Source of the DNA: Flavobacteriaceae bacterium
GTDB lineage: Bacteria; Bacteroidota; Bacteroidia; Flavobacteriales; Flavobacteriaceae
DNA length: 55,775 nt
Direction of reading: 5' to 3'
NCBI GenBank assembly: GCA_015494075.1
Contig: WGBX01000130.1
Span: 1-55,775, forward strand
Position 1 is the first letter of the stretch. Every line of letters begins with the position of its first letter. The notes below the pieces were generated by a model. That model had not been told where the DNA came from. It saw only the letters and a list, made by a program, of their open reading frames with translations, and ran no database searches. Both the position numbers and the translations under genes were made by a program. Shown one piece after another: positions 29,222 to 39,700 of this stretch.

Positions 29222-31053
29222 TGGATAAAAGAGTTCAACAGACTTTTGTTAAATATATAAAGCCGTATAAAAAACAAGCTGTCTTAAGCATTATAAGTAA
29301 TGTCTTTTTTGCTTTGTTTTCAACCTTGTCATTTATCGTATTTATCCCTTTATTAGAAATTCTTTTTAAGGAAGAAAAACGCGAGCATGTTGCCAAACCG
29401 GTATGGCATGGTATTACGCATCTCAAGCAATTTTTAAATGCTTACGTCGATTACCATTGGGTCAATTACATAAATTTACATGGTTTTAAAGGCGCATTAG
29501 TAGCTATTATGGTTTTAATCATTCTTATTATTTTGTTGAAAAACCTCTTTAATTATTTGGCTCTGTATTTTATGACTTTTTTGCGTAATGGTATTTTAAA
29601 AGATATGCGCAATGATATGTATGACAAAATTATCAATTTGCCAATATCTTTTTTTTCCGAAAAACGCAAAGGCGATGTAATTACCCGCATGACTTCTGAT
29701 GTGGTGGAAGTGCAATGGGCGTCACTAATTATTTTAGAAATTATAGTTCGAGAACCCTTAACTATTTTGTTTTCTGTAATCACTATGCTGTTTTTAAATG
29801 TCAAATTGACACTATTTATTTTTGTTTTTACACCAATAGCAGGTTTTTTTATTTCTATTATAGGCAAGCGGTTGCGTAAAGATTCTCATTTGGTACAAAA
29901 ATATGTAAGTATCTTTCTATCACATATTGAAGAGACTTTGACAGGTTTGAAAATTATCAAGGGATTTAATGCGGAAAAACAATTTTCAGATCGTTTTAAA
30001 CAAATGACCTACAATATTTTTAAATCCAACAACCGTTTGGTAAACCGTCAAAATTTGGCCCATCCTGTAAGTGAATTTTTAGGCGTTTTAGTCATTGTTG
30101 TTATTTTATGGTTTGGAGGAAGTATGGTTTTACGTAAAGAATTGGCACCGGCCGTATTTTTAACTTTTATTGCTTTGGCATATAATATTTTGACCCCTGC
30201 AAAATCCATTGCCCGAGCCGGTTATACTATCCGTAAAGGGATGGCCTCAGTAGATCGGATTTTCAGTATTTTAGATGCCAAAAATCCACTACAAGATAAA
30301 CCCAATGCTATTGTAAAGAAAAGTTTTGATAGAAATATTGAGTTTGACCATGTTTCTTTTCGATATGAAAAGGAAAATGTCTTAAAAAATATTAGTTTTA
30401 AGATTAATAAAGGCGAAATGGTAGCCTTGGTAGGACAATCCGGTAGTGGAAAATCCACCATTGCTAACCTATTAATGCGATTCTATGACGTCAATGAAGG
30501 CGCCATTAAAATTGATGGTTTAGATTTAAGAGATTTAACTAAAAAGTCACTGAGAAACCTTATGGGCTTAGTTACTCAGGATTCAATTTTATTTAATGAT
30601 ACAGTACGCAATAATATTGCTTTAGGCAAACCCGGTGCGCGTATGGATGAAATCATTCACGCAGCTAAAATAGCTAATGCGCACGATTTTATTATGGAAT
30701 TGCCACAAGGTTATGAAACCAATATCGGAGATAGTGGCAACCGTTTATCAGGAGGTCAAAAACAGCGTCTTAATATTGCCCGTGCGATTTTAAAAAACCC
30801 ACCGGTTATGGTATTAGATGAAGCAACTTCAGCTTTAGATACAGAATCTGAAAAATTGGTACAAGATGCTTTAGATAATTTAATGGTAAACAGAACTTCT
30901 GTGGTAATTGCACACAGGTTATCTACTATTAAAAATGCTAATAAGATTATTGTAATGCATCGTGGCGAAATTGTAGAAATGGGCTCACATCAAGAGCTGA
31001 TGAATCAGAAAGGGGTTTATCATAATTTGATTATGTTGCAATCTTTTGCTTGA
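29221..31053 (+). CDS. ABC transporter transmembrane/ATP-binding protein (MsbA-like exporter)
   Basis: 610 aa fused TMD-NBD: Walker A GQSGSGKST, signature LSGGQKQRLNIARA, Walker B VMVLDEATSALD. Confidence 0.93.
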   Translation: MDKRVQQTFVKYIKPYKKQAVLSIISNVFFALFSTLSFIVFIPLLEILFKEEKREHVAKPVWHGITHLKQFLNAYVDYHWVNYINLHGFKGALVAIMVLIILIILLKNLFNYLALYFMTFLRNGILKDMRNDMYDKIINLPISFFSEKRKGDVITRMTSDVVEVQWASLIILEIIVREPLTILFSVITMLFLNVKLTLFIFVFTPIAGFFISIIGKRLRKDSHLVQKYVSIFLSHIEETLTGLKIIKGFNAEKQFSDRFKQMTYNIFKSNNRLVNRQNLAHPVSEFLGVLVIVVILWFGGSMVLRKELAPAVFLTFIALAYNILTPAKSIARAGYTIRKGMASVDRIFSILDAKNPLQDKPNAIVKKSFDRNIEFDHVSFRYEKENVLKNISFKINKGEMVALVGQSGSGKSTIANLLMRFYDVNEGAIKIDGLDLRDLTKKSLRNLMGLVTQDSILFNDTVRNNIALGKPGARMDEIIHAAKIANAHDFIMELPQGYETNIGDSGNRLSGGQKQRLNIARAILKNPPVMVLDEATSALDTESEKLVQDALDNLMVNRTSVVIAHRLSTIKNANKIIVMHRGEIVEMGSHQELMNQKGVYHNLIMLQSFA

Positions 31054-31076
31054 TTATTTTTTTTGATACTTGAAAC

Positions 31077-33533
31077 GTGAAAAATCAAACGGCTTTTTAT
31101 ATCGATGTTATTTTACCTTTAAACTTATGGAATAGCTTTACATATGAAGTAAATGCCGAAGAATATAGTTTTTTACAAAAAGGAATGCGAGTTGCTGTAA
31201 GTTTTGGTAAACAGCACGTCCAAACAGCCTTGGTTTTTCGCAAACATACACAAAAACCACTTCATTATGATACCAAGCCAATTTTACATATTATAGATAA
31301 TGAGCCAGTAGTGAATAACTATCAATGGCAATTATTTCAGTTTATTTCTTCATACTATCTAACGCCATTAGGCTTGGTTGTTAAAGCGGCATTGCCGGCT
31401 TCGTTTATGTTAGAAAGTGAAACTTTTTTAATGCTCAACGAAACCGCTTATGAGGACGAAAAAAAATTGTCTGATGAAGAGTATCTAATTATTGAAGCCT
31501 TGAGACTTCAAAAAATGGTATCAGTTAAAATGTTGCAAAAGCTGTTTGAACATAAAAATATTTTCAAAATTATACATCTCTTAATAAAAAAGAATTTAGT
31601 AAAAAGTTTACAAGAAATAAAAGAAAAATATACTCCCAAAACAGATACATATCTGCAATTATCTCCTCAATGGCAAAATCATAACATCAATGATTTATTT
31701 GAACTTTTGTCATCAAATGCACCTAAGCAACATCAAATTTTATTACAATTTTTTAGTTTACAAAGACAAGGACGGCCGGTTTTAAAAAAACAACTTTTAG
31801 AAAGAAGTAATGCCGGTTATGCCAGCCTTAAAGCTTTGGTTGACAAAGGTATATTTTTTGAAACCAAAACAGATATTGATCGTATTAATTTTGAAGCGGC
31901 TTCACAAAAAAAGAAAGCTCTATCAGAAGAACAAATAGATGTGTTGCGTAAAATACAACAAGCTTTTTCTCAGAAAAAACCGGTTTTATTACATGGCGTA
32001 ACTGCTAGTGGTAAAACAGAAATTTACATCCATTTAATTGAAAAAGTAGTTGCACAAGGACAGCAGGTGTTGTTTTTGGTACCCGAAATAGCTCTGACAA
32101 CACAATTAGTGCAACGCTTAATCAAAATATTTGGAAACCGAATAGCGGTTTATCATTCAAGATATTCACAACAAGAAAGGCGAGAGGTCTGGATGAATGT
32201 TTTACATCAAAAAGATACAGCACAAATAATTTTAGCAGCACGTTCTGGTATTTTTTTACCGTTTCAAAATTTAGGACTAATTATTGTAGATGAGGAACAT
32301 GAAACGTCATATAAACAAATGCAGCCCTCGCCTCGTTATCAAGCTCGCGATTTAGCTGTTTGGTTACACAAACTTTTTGTAACACCAATCTTATTAGGCT
32401 CTGCAACTCCTGCCATTGAATCTTATTATAATACCCAACGTCATCGGTATAAGTTGATTAGTTTAAATCAGCGTTTTGGGGGTGTTAAACTGCCCGAAAT
32501 TAAAATTGTAGACTTAAAGGCGGCTGCGAAACGTAAAAAAATAAAAGCTCATTTTTCATTAGAGGTTTTACATGCAATTGAACAAACCTTAACCCAACAA
32601 AAACAAGTTATTGTTTTTCAAAATAGACGAGGTTATGCGCCGGTGGCACAATGTGAAGATTGTGGCCATGTAATAGAATGCCCGCATTGCGATGTAAGTC
32701 TGACTTTACATAAGCATCAACATAAACTTAAATGCCATTATTGTGGTTATCAAATAGAAGCACCCTTAGTTTGTCCGGCATGTGGAAACCCTTCCATTAA
32801 TTATAAAGGTATTGGAACAGAACAAATTCAGCATGATTTGCAATACTTGTTTAAAAATGCCATTATTGACCGTTTGGATAGTGATACCACACGACAAAAA
32901 AATAGTTTTGCAGCAATTTTATCCAAATTTCAAAATCATGAAACGGATATTCTGGTTGGAACACAAATGTTGGTTAAAGGTTTGGATTTTGCTCATGTGG
33001 GTTTAGTTGTCGTTATGAATGCCGATCAATTACTTTTTTACCCTGATTTTAGAGCTGATGAACGTAGCTTTCAAATGTTGATGCAAGTAGCTGGAAGAGC
33101 AGGCCGTAAAAAGGAACAGGGTAAAGTAATGATTCAGACTTATAACCCAACACATCCGGTTTTAAAAATGGTTTTGTCTGGCAATTACCAACAACTTTAT
33201 ACACAACAAATAGCACAACGCCAAGTTTTATTTTACCCCCCTTTTAGTAAAATGATTAACTTTCAAATAAAAGATCGAAATTTACAAAAACTAATAGAAG
33301 CTGCTGATTGGCTACACACATCTTTTTCAAATACCTTTGAAAAAGTTTTAGGCCCTTCCGATGCTTTGATTCCGCGAATAAAAAACCGATATATTAAAGA
33401 AATATTAATAAAATTACCACCATCAAGTCATTTGCACACTCAAAAAAAACTGATTTTAAAAATATTGAATACCTTTCAAAATATACCATATTTTAAATCG
33501 GTTCAAGTTATTATAGATGTTGATCCATACTAA
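31077..33533 (+). CDS. priA: Primosomal protein N' (PriA helicase)
   Basis: 818 aa, GTG start; LLHGVTASGKTEIY, VDEEHETSYKQ, CEDCGHVIECPHCDVSLTLHKHQHKLKCHYCG zinc cysteines. Confidence 0.96.
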   Translation: MKNQTAFYIDVILPLNLWNSFTYEVNAEEYSFLQKGMRVAVSFGKQHVQTALVFRKHTQKPLHYDTKPILHIIDNEPVVNNYQWQLFQFISSYYLTPLGLVVKAALPASFMLESETFLMLNETAYEDEKKLSDEEYLIIEALRLQKMVSVKMLQKLFEHKNIFKIIHLLIKKNLVKSLQEIKEKYTPKTDTYLQLSPQWQNHNINDLFELLSSNAPKQHQILLQFFSLQRQGRPVLKKQLLERSNAGYASLKALVDKGIFFETKTDIDRINFEAASQKKKALSEEQIDVLRKIQQAFSQKKPVLLHGVTASGKTEIYIHLIEKVVAQGQQVLFLVPEIALTTQLVQRLIKIFGNRIAVYHSRYSQQERREVWMNVLHQKDTAQIILAARSGIFLPFQNLGLIIVDEEHETSYKQMQPSPRYQARDLAVWLHKLFVTPILLGSATPAIESYYNTQRHRYKLISLNQRFGGVKLPEIKIVDLKAAAKRKKIKAHFSLEVLHAIEQTLTQQKQVIVFQNRRGYAPVAQCEDCGHVIECPHCDVSLTLHKHQHKLKCHYCGYQIEAPLVCPACGNPSINYKGIGTEQIQHDLQYLFKNAIIDRLDSDTTRQKNSFAAILSKFQNHETDILVGTQMLVKGLDFAHVGLVVVMNADQLLFYPDFRADERSFQMLMQVAGRAGRKKEQGKVMIQTYNPTHPVLKMVLSGNYQQLYTQQIAQRQVLFYPPFSKMINFQIKDRNLQKLIEAADWLHTSFSNTFEKVLGPSDALIPRIKNRYIKEILIKLPPSSHLHTQKKLILKILNTFQNIPYFKSVQVIIDVDPY

Positions 33534-33597
33534 TTTATATATTTTAGTTGATATAAATTTTTCTTTAAAAAATACATAAAAAGTATACCTTTCTTAT

Positions 33598-33649
33598 TGA
33601 CATATTTGCCATAAAACATGCAAATGTCAGTTTTTTTTTTTTATCTTTA
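33598..33649 (+). promoter_or_regulatory. Promoter/operator region of TonB-dependent receptor: inverted repeat, T12 tract, TATCTTTA -7-like box
   Basis: TGACATATTTGC-N10-GCAAATGTCA (33598-33629), T12 at 33631-33642, then TATCTTTA (Bacteroidota -7 consensus TAnnTTTG). Confidence 0.45.
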
Positions 33650-33653
33650 CGGC

Positions 33654-33690
33654 AACTTAACTAAAAAACTTAACTAAAAAAACTTAACTA
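33654..33690 (+). repeat. Three direct copies of AACTTAACTA leading into the ATG
   Basis: AACTTAACTA at 33654, 33667 and 33681; the last A of copy 3 is the A of the start codon. Confidence 0.8.
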
Positions 33691-36494
33691 TGAAAAAGAT
33701 TACATTATTCCTTTTCTTTTTAGGCTTGGTCACTATTGCGCAAGCTCAAAAATTGAAAGGGGTGGTTGTCGACCAAAACAATGAAGCCATTCCCGGCGCC
33801 AATATTATGGTAGTAGAAACTAATCAAGGAACTTCTTCTGATTTTGATGGTAAATTTTATATAGACATCAAAGAATTTCCGGTAACTCTAAAAGTGTCTT
33901 TTATGGGATACCAACCGGTTACATTAAAATTAGACGCTCCTAAAACACTTAAAATTGTTTTAAAAGACAATAATGAATTTTTAGATGATGTAGTTGTAAC
34001 AGCATCTAGAGGTAAAGAAAAAATTAAAGAGTCTCCGGTGAGTATTGAACGCATGGGTTTGCGTGAAATCAAACGTAATACTGCACCATCTTTTTATGAT
34101 GGGCTAGCTAACTTAAAAGGTATTGATATAAATACAAACTCTTTGACTTTTCAATCTGTTAACGCAAGAGGCTTTGCAACATTTGCTAATAACAGATTTT
34201 TGCAATTAATTGATGGTATGGACAACTCATCACCGGCTTTAAATTTTCCATTAGGTAACTTGGTAGGCATAAATGAATTAGACGTCAAAAGTGTAGAAAT
34301 TTTACCCGGTGCGGCTTCTGCTTTATATGGCGCAAATGCTTTTAATGGCGTTTTAAATATGCAAAGTAAAAGCCCATTTAACTATAAAGGTCTAAGTGCT
34401 TATGTAAAATACGGTGTAACGACTCAGGATGCTGCCGGTACTAATCCTTACCAAGATGTGGGCATACGTTATGCGTGGGGTGGTGATTATGCCGCTGCCA
34501 AAATAAACTTTTCTTATTTAAAAGGAACAGATTGGTATGCAGTAGATTATTCAGATATTGATATAGATCCTATGAATCCGGATTTAAAAGGAAGCCGTGA
34601 AACCAACCCTTCATATGATGGAATGAATATTTATGGTGATGAAATTGTAACAACTTTGCCTATTAATGCGCAAACCGGGGGTTTCTATGATGATATTCGT
34701 GTTTCACGAACCGGATATAAAGAAATTGATTTGACAGACTATGAAGCTAAAAGTTTAAAAGCTGATATAGGTTTTTACTATCGGCCAAGCGGTCAACCAG
34801 GTAAATTAGAATTTATATGGAATTCAAGATTTGGAACAGGAAAAACCATCTATCAAGGTGCTAACCGTTATGTTTTAGATGGGATTTTTATTCACCAACA
34901 TAAATTAGAAATTAAAAATAAAAATTGGTTTGTACGTGCATATTATACAGGTGAAGATGCCGGAGATTCATATGATACAAAGTTTACAGCCTGGAACATA
35001 AACCGTAAATGGCGAAGTGATGAAGCATGGTTTACAGACTATGCTCGAATATATGTTAATGCCCGTATTACAGGGGCAGATGAAGCTACGGCACACCAAA
35101 TTGCCAGAAATTTTGCAGACAATAGCCCTGTAGATTCCTACGGAAACCCTAAAACACCACGCTATCTTCCCGGCACACCGGAATATGAGCAGGCTTTTGC
35201 TGAAGTTACGAATGACCCGAATTTTAAAACCGGTGGAAAATTCATAGATAAAACAACCTTAAAACATGTTGAAGGCAACTATAATTTCCGTGACTTAATT
35301 TCATTTGCTGAAATTCAAGTAGGTGGATCTTTGAGACGCTACTCTTTAAATTCCGAAGGTACAATTTTTACAGACTATCCCGGATTATCCTCCATTTATA
35401 TTGACGAGGGCGGCGCCTATATACAAATAAGCAAAAAAATGATGGATGAACGTTTAAAATTATCAACCTCTTTGCGTTATGACAAGCAAAATCAATTTGA
35501 TGGTAATTTTTCGCCACGTTTTTCGGCAGTATATTCAGCCGGTGTTAATAAAGAACACAATTTTAGAGTTTCATTTCAAACAGGATTTAGAAACCCTTCA
35601 ACTCAAGATTTATATATTGGTCTAAATTTAGGCCCTATTACTTTGTTAGGTGCTGCTCCCGACAACTGGGATCGTTATGAAGAGACCGTACAAGCTTATG
35701 ATCCTAACAATAATGTCTTTTTTCCGGCTACTGTTACCGGAACTGACGCTTATACAAATGCCTATACACTATCCTCTTTTAAGAAATTTGGCGAAACGCA
35801 TAACCCAGATGATTTGGAAGTGGCGTCGGTAGATGCCATTAAACCGGAGCAAGTAACTACAATAGAATTTGGTTACCGTGGAGAGCTGGTTCGCAATTTA
35901 AGCATGGATTTTGCGGCTTATTACAACCAATATAATGATTTTGCTGCCGGCATACGTGTCATGGCATTATCTAGTGAAGTGGGTACAGTTGATAATTTTG
36001 CAAATGCCTTACCTGCGATAGGTACAGGCGCCTATAAACCATTTCAATTGTATACCAATGCCAAATCAACTGTAACTTCTTATGGCCTTGATATCGGATT
36101 TAATTATAAAGCAGGGCATTATATGTTCGGGCTGATTTATGATTATGCCAAGTTTGATTTTACACCGGCTCCGGGTGAAGAAGATTTTCGTCCCGGATTT
36201 AATACACCTGAACATCGTATCAAAGCATCTTTTGGAAATGATCAATTATTTAAAAATTTAGGATTTAAAATAGATTATAAATACCAAACATCTTTTGAAT
36301 GGCAATCGTCATTTGCAGATGGTACGGTGCCTGCAAGAAATATAGTAGACGCTCAAATTAATTATAACATAAAAAAGTATAAAACCAAAATTAAAGTCGG
36401 CGGTTCAAATATTCTTGGAGAAGAATATTTGCCGGCCCCCGGAACCGGTAAAGTTGGAAGTATATTTTATATGGGTTTAACTTACGGGTTATAA
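33690..36494 (+). CDS. TonB-dependent receptor with carboxypeptidase-like regulatory domain
   Basis: 934 aa: signal peptide, LKGVVVDQNNEAIPGANIMVVETNQGTSSDFDGKFYI, plug domain VEILPGAASALYGANAFNGVLNM, C-terminal beta-barrel. Confidence 0.93.
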   Translation: MKKITLFLFFLGLVTIAQAQKLKGVVVDQNNEAIPGANIMVVETNQGTSSDFDGKFYIDIKEFPVTLKVSFMGYQPVTLKLDAPKTLKIVLKDNNEFLDDVVVTASRGKEKIKESPVSIERMGLREIKRNTAPSFYDGLANLKGIDINTNSLTFQSVNARGFATFANNRFLQLIDGMDNSSPALNFPLGNLVGINELDVKSVEILPGAASALYGANAFNGVLNMQSKSPFNYKGLSAYVKYGVTTQDAAGTNPYQDVGIRYAWGGDYAAAKINFSYLKGTDWYAVDYSDIDIDPMNPDLKGSRETNPSYDGMNIYGDEIVTTLPINAQTGGFYDDIRVSRTGYKEIDLTDYEAKSLKADIGFYYRPSGQPGKLEFIWNSRFGTGKTIYQGANRYVLDGIFIHQHKLEIKNKNWFVRAYYTGEDAGDSYDTKFTAWNINRKWRSDEAWFTDYARIYVNARITGADEATAHQIARNFADNSPVDSYGNPKTPRYLPGTPEYEQAFAEVTNDPNFKTGGKFIDKTTLKHVEGNYNFRDLISFAEIQVGGSLRRYSLNSEGTIFTDYPGLSSIYIDEGGAYIQISKKMMDERLKLSTSLRYDKQNQFDGNFSPRFSAVYSAGVNKEHNFRVSFQTGFRNPSTQDLYIGLNLGPITLLGAAPDNWDRYEETVQAYDPNNNVFFPATVTGTDAYTNAYTLSSFKKFGETHNPDDLEVASVDAIKPEQVTTIEFGYRGELVRNLSMDFAAYYNQYNDFAAGIRVMALSSEVGTVDNFANALPAIGTGAYKPFQLYTNAKSTVTSYGLDIGFNYKAGHYMFGLIYDYAKFDFTPAPGEEDFRPGFNTPEHRIKASFGNDQLFKNLGFKIDYKYQTSFEWQSSFADGTVPARNIVDAQINYNIKKYKTKIKVGGSNILGEEYLPAPGTGKVGSIFYMGLTYGL

Positions 36495-36702
36495 AAAAAA
36501 CAATATTTAGTTTTTAAATAAAACCTGTCTAAATATAGGCAGGTTTTGTTATGTTTAATAAATAAATTTAAGCCTTTTGCTAAATTATTAATTTAAAGTA
36601 AATTTTCTAAATTGACGTTTAAAATCATTTGATAAGAAAAATAGTTTCATACCTTTGTGTGTTTCAATAATTAGTTTAATCAAAACAAAAAAATAAATTA
36701 CT

Positions 36703-39700
36703 ATGGCAAAACAATTTCCTAAATTTATTGGGGATGCGAATGAAGCGGTAGCTAGAGTGGCACACAAAATCAATGAAGTGTGTGCAATCTACCCCATTAC
36801 GCCATCCTCTCCAATGGGCGAACATGCCGATGCGCTAAGTGCCAAAGGAGAAAAAAATATTTGGGGTGAAATTCCCCGTGTAATTGAAATGCAAAGTGAG
36901 GGAGGAGCTTCCGGTGCTGTTCATGGTGCTTTACAAGGTGGTGCATTAACCACAACCTTTACAGCTTCACAAGGCTTACTGCTCATGATCCCAAATATGT
37001 ATAAAATTGCCGGTGAGTTGCTACCGACCGTATTTCATATTGCAGCTAGAACAGTTGCCACACATGCACTGTCTATTTTTGGTGATCATTCAGATGTAAT
37101 GGCAACCCGCCAAACGGGTTTTGCTATGTTATTTGGCGGATCAGTTCAAGAAGCACAAGATATGGCTCTATTGGCACAAGTGGCATCTTTAAATACACGT
37201 GTGCCTTTTTTGAATGTGTTTGATGGATTCAGAACGTCGCACGAAATTCAAAAAGTTGATGCTATACCTGATGAAATTTTGAAAGAAATGATTCCGGAAG
37301 AAAAAGTTATGGAGCATAAAGTAAGAGCTTTAGATCCTGACAAACCTAAATTGAGAGGCTCTTCACAAAACCCGGATGTATTTTTTCAAAATAGAGAACG
37401 TTCTAATCCTTATTACCAAAGAGTTCCCGGTGTTGTTAAAGAAACTTTTGATAAGTTTTATAAATTAACCGGTCGTCGTTATGAATTATATCAATATTAT
37501 GGTGCGCCTGATGCCGAAAAAATGATCATCATCATGGGTTCAGGTATGGGAGCAGCTTTAGAAACTGTTGAAGAAATGACTAAAAACGGTGAAAAAGTCG
37601 GTGTTTTAGTCGTTCGTTTATATCGTCCTTTTTCTGTTAAAGATTTTATTGATGCCATTCCTCAAACTGTCAAAAAAATTGCAGTTTTAGACCGTACTAA
37701 AGAATCTGGCAGTATTGGTGAACCCTTATATATGGACACGGTTAATGCTTTTGTTGAGTCTGATAGAGATATGCCTAAAATTGTAGGTGGTCGTTATGGA
37801 TTATCATCCAAAGAATTTAACCCTTCACATGTTAAAGGTATTTTTGATGAATTAGGCAAAGAGCAACCTAAAAATCATTTCACGGTTGGTATTGTCGATG
37901 ATGTAACATTTACCAGTATTGATAAAGATGACAACTTTAAAGTAAAAACTAATAATAAAGGTTTCTTATTTTTCGGGTTAGGCTCAGATGGAACTGTTTC
38001 GGCTAACAAAAACTCAATCAAAATCATTGGGCAAACAACAGACAATTATGTTCAAGGATATTTTGTTTATGATAGTAAAAAAGCCGGTGCAAGAACCGTT
38101 TCTCACTTGCGCTTTGGTCCCGACCCCATTAAATCAACTTATTTAATTGATGAAGCTGACTTTGTCGCTATTCATCAATTTAACTTCGTGCAAAAATATA
38201 ATTTCGTCAAAAATGTTAAAAAAGGCGGAACATTATTATTAAACTCACCTTTTACAGCTGACGAAATTTGGGAGCAATTACCCAAAGAAATTCAAAAAGA
38301 AATAATTGATCGTGAATTAAAATTCTATGTAGTCGATGCTTCAAGAGTCGCTTTTGAAGCTAAATTAGGTCGAAGAACAAATACCGTTTTACAAACATGT
38401 TTCTTTGCCATTTCAGGTATATTGCCTCAAGACGAAGCTATTGAAAAAATTAAAAATGCTATTGTCAAATCCTATTCACATAAAGGAGACGCCATTGTTC
38501 AAATGAACTTTAATGCTGTTGATAAAGCATTAGAATATCTGCAAGAAGTTAATTATCCTAAGCAAGTTACAAGCGATAGAAATTTGGAAAGTGTAATGCA
38601 TGAAGATGCACCTGAATATGTATTGGACGTTTTAGGTAAAATTTATGCCGGAGAAGGCGATTCATTACCTGTAAGTGCATTTGAGGCTGACGGAACTTTC
38701 CCGTTGGGAACTGCAAAATATGAAAAATCAAATATTGCTGATTTTGTGCCTACTTGGGATGATACGGAACTTTGTACCCAATGTAATAAATGTGTACATA
38801 TTTGTCCTCATGCAGCTATTCGTTCAAAAATTATTGATGTTGAAGCTTTAGCTGATGCTCCCGAAGACTTTAGAAAAACTAAAATCAAAGGACGTTATGA
38901 AGGCGTTGATACCTATATTTTACAAGTTGACCCGGAACACTGTACAGGCTGTAACCTTTGTGTAGCTGTTTGTCCTGCTGAAAGCAAAACAGAACCCGGT
39001 TTTAAAGCTATTAATATGCACCCTCGTATGGAAGTGCAACCTGTTGAACAAAAATTATGGGATTACTTTGTTGACTTACCTTGGTATGATCGTAAGAAAT
39101 TAAAATTGAATACTGTTAAAAATGTTCAATTTTTACAACCGTTATTTGAATATTCAGGTGCTTGTCCGGGTTGTGGCGAAACGCCTTATATAAAAGAAGT
39201 TACTCAATTATATGGCGATAGTTCATTAATTGCTAATGCTACTGGTTGTTCTTCAATCTATGGCGGTAATTTACCAACTACACCTTATACAACCAATGAA
39301 AGAGGACAAGGTCCTGCATGGGCTAACTCGTTATTTGAAGATAATGCTGAATATGGTTTGGGTATGCGATTGGCAATGACCGAAAAACAAAAAACTGCAC
39401 GAACCTTATTAAAGAAATTTGAAGATGTAATAGGTAGTGAGTTGGTTGAAGCCATTCTTAATAATCCTGAATCTGATGAAACACAAAAAGAACAGCAACT
39501 TGATAATATCAAACAAGTAAGAGAAGCTATCAAAGATATCGATTCTGACGATGCCAGACGTTTGATGGTTTTAGCAGATGATTTGCGCAAAAAATACATT
39601 TGGATCTTTGGTGGTGACGGATGGGCATATGATATTGGTTATGGTGGCTTAGATCATGCTATTGCGAGTGGCGAAAATATCAATATTTTAGTTATGGATA

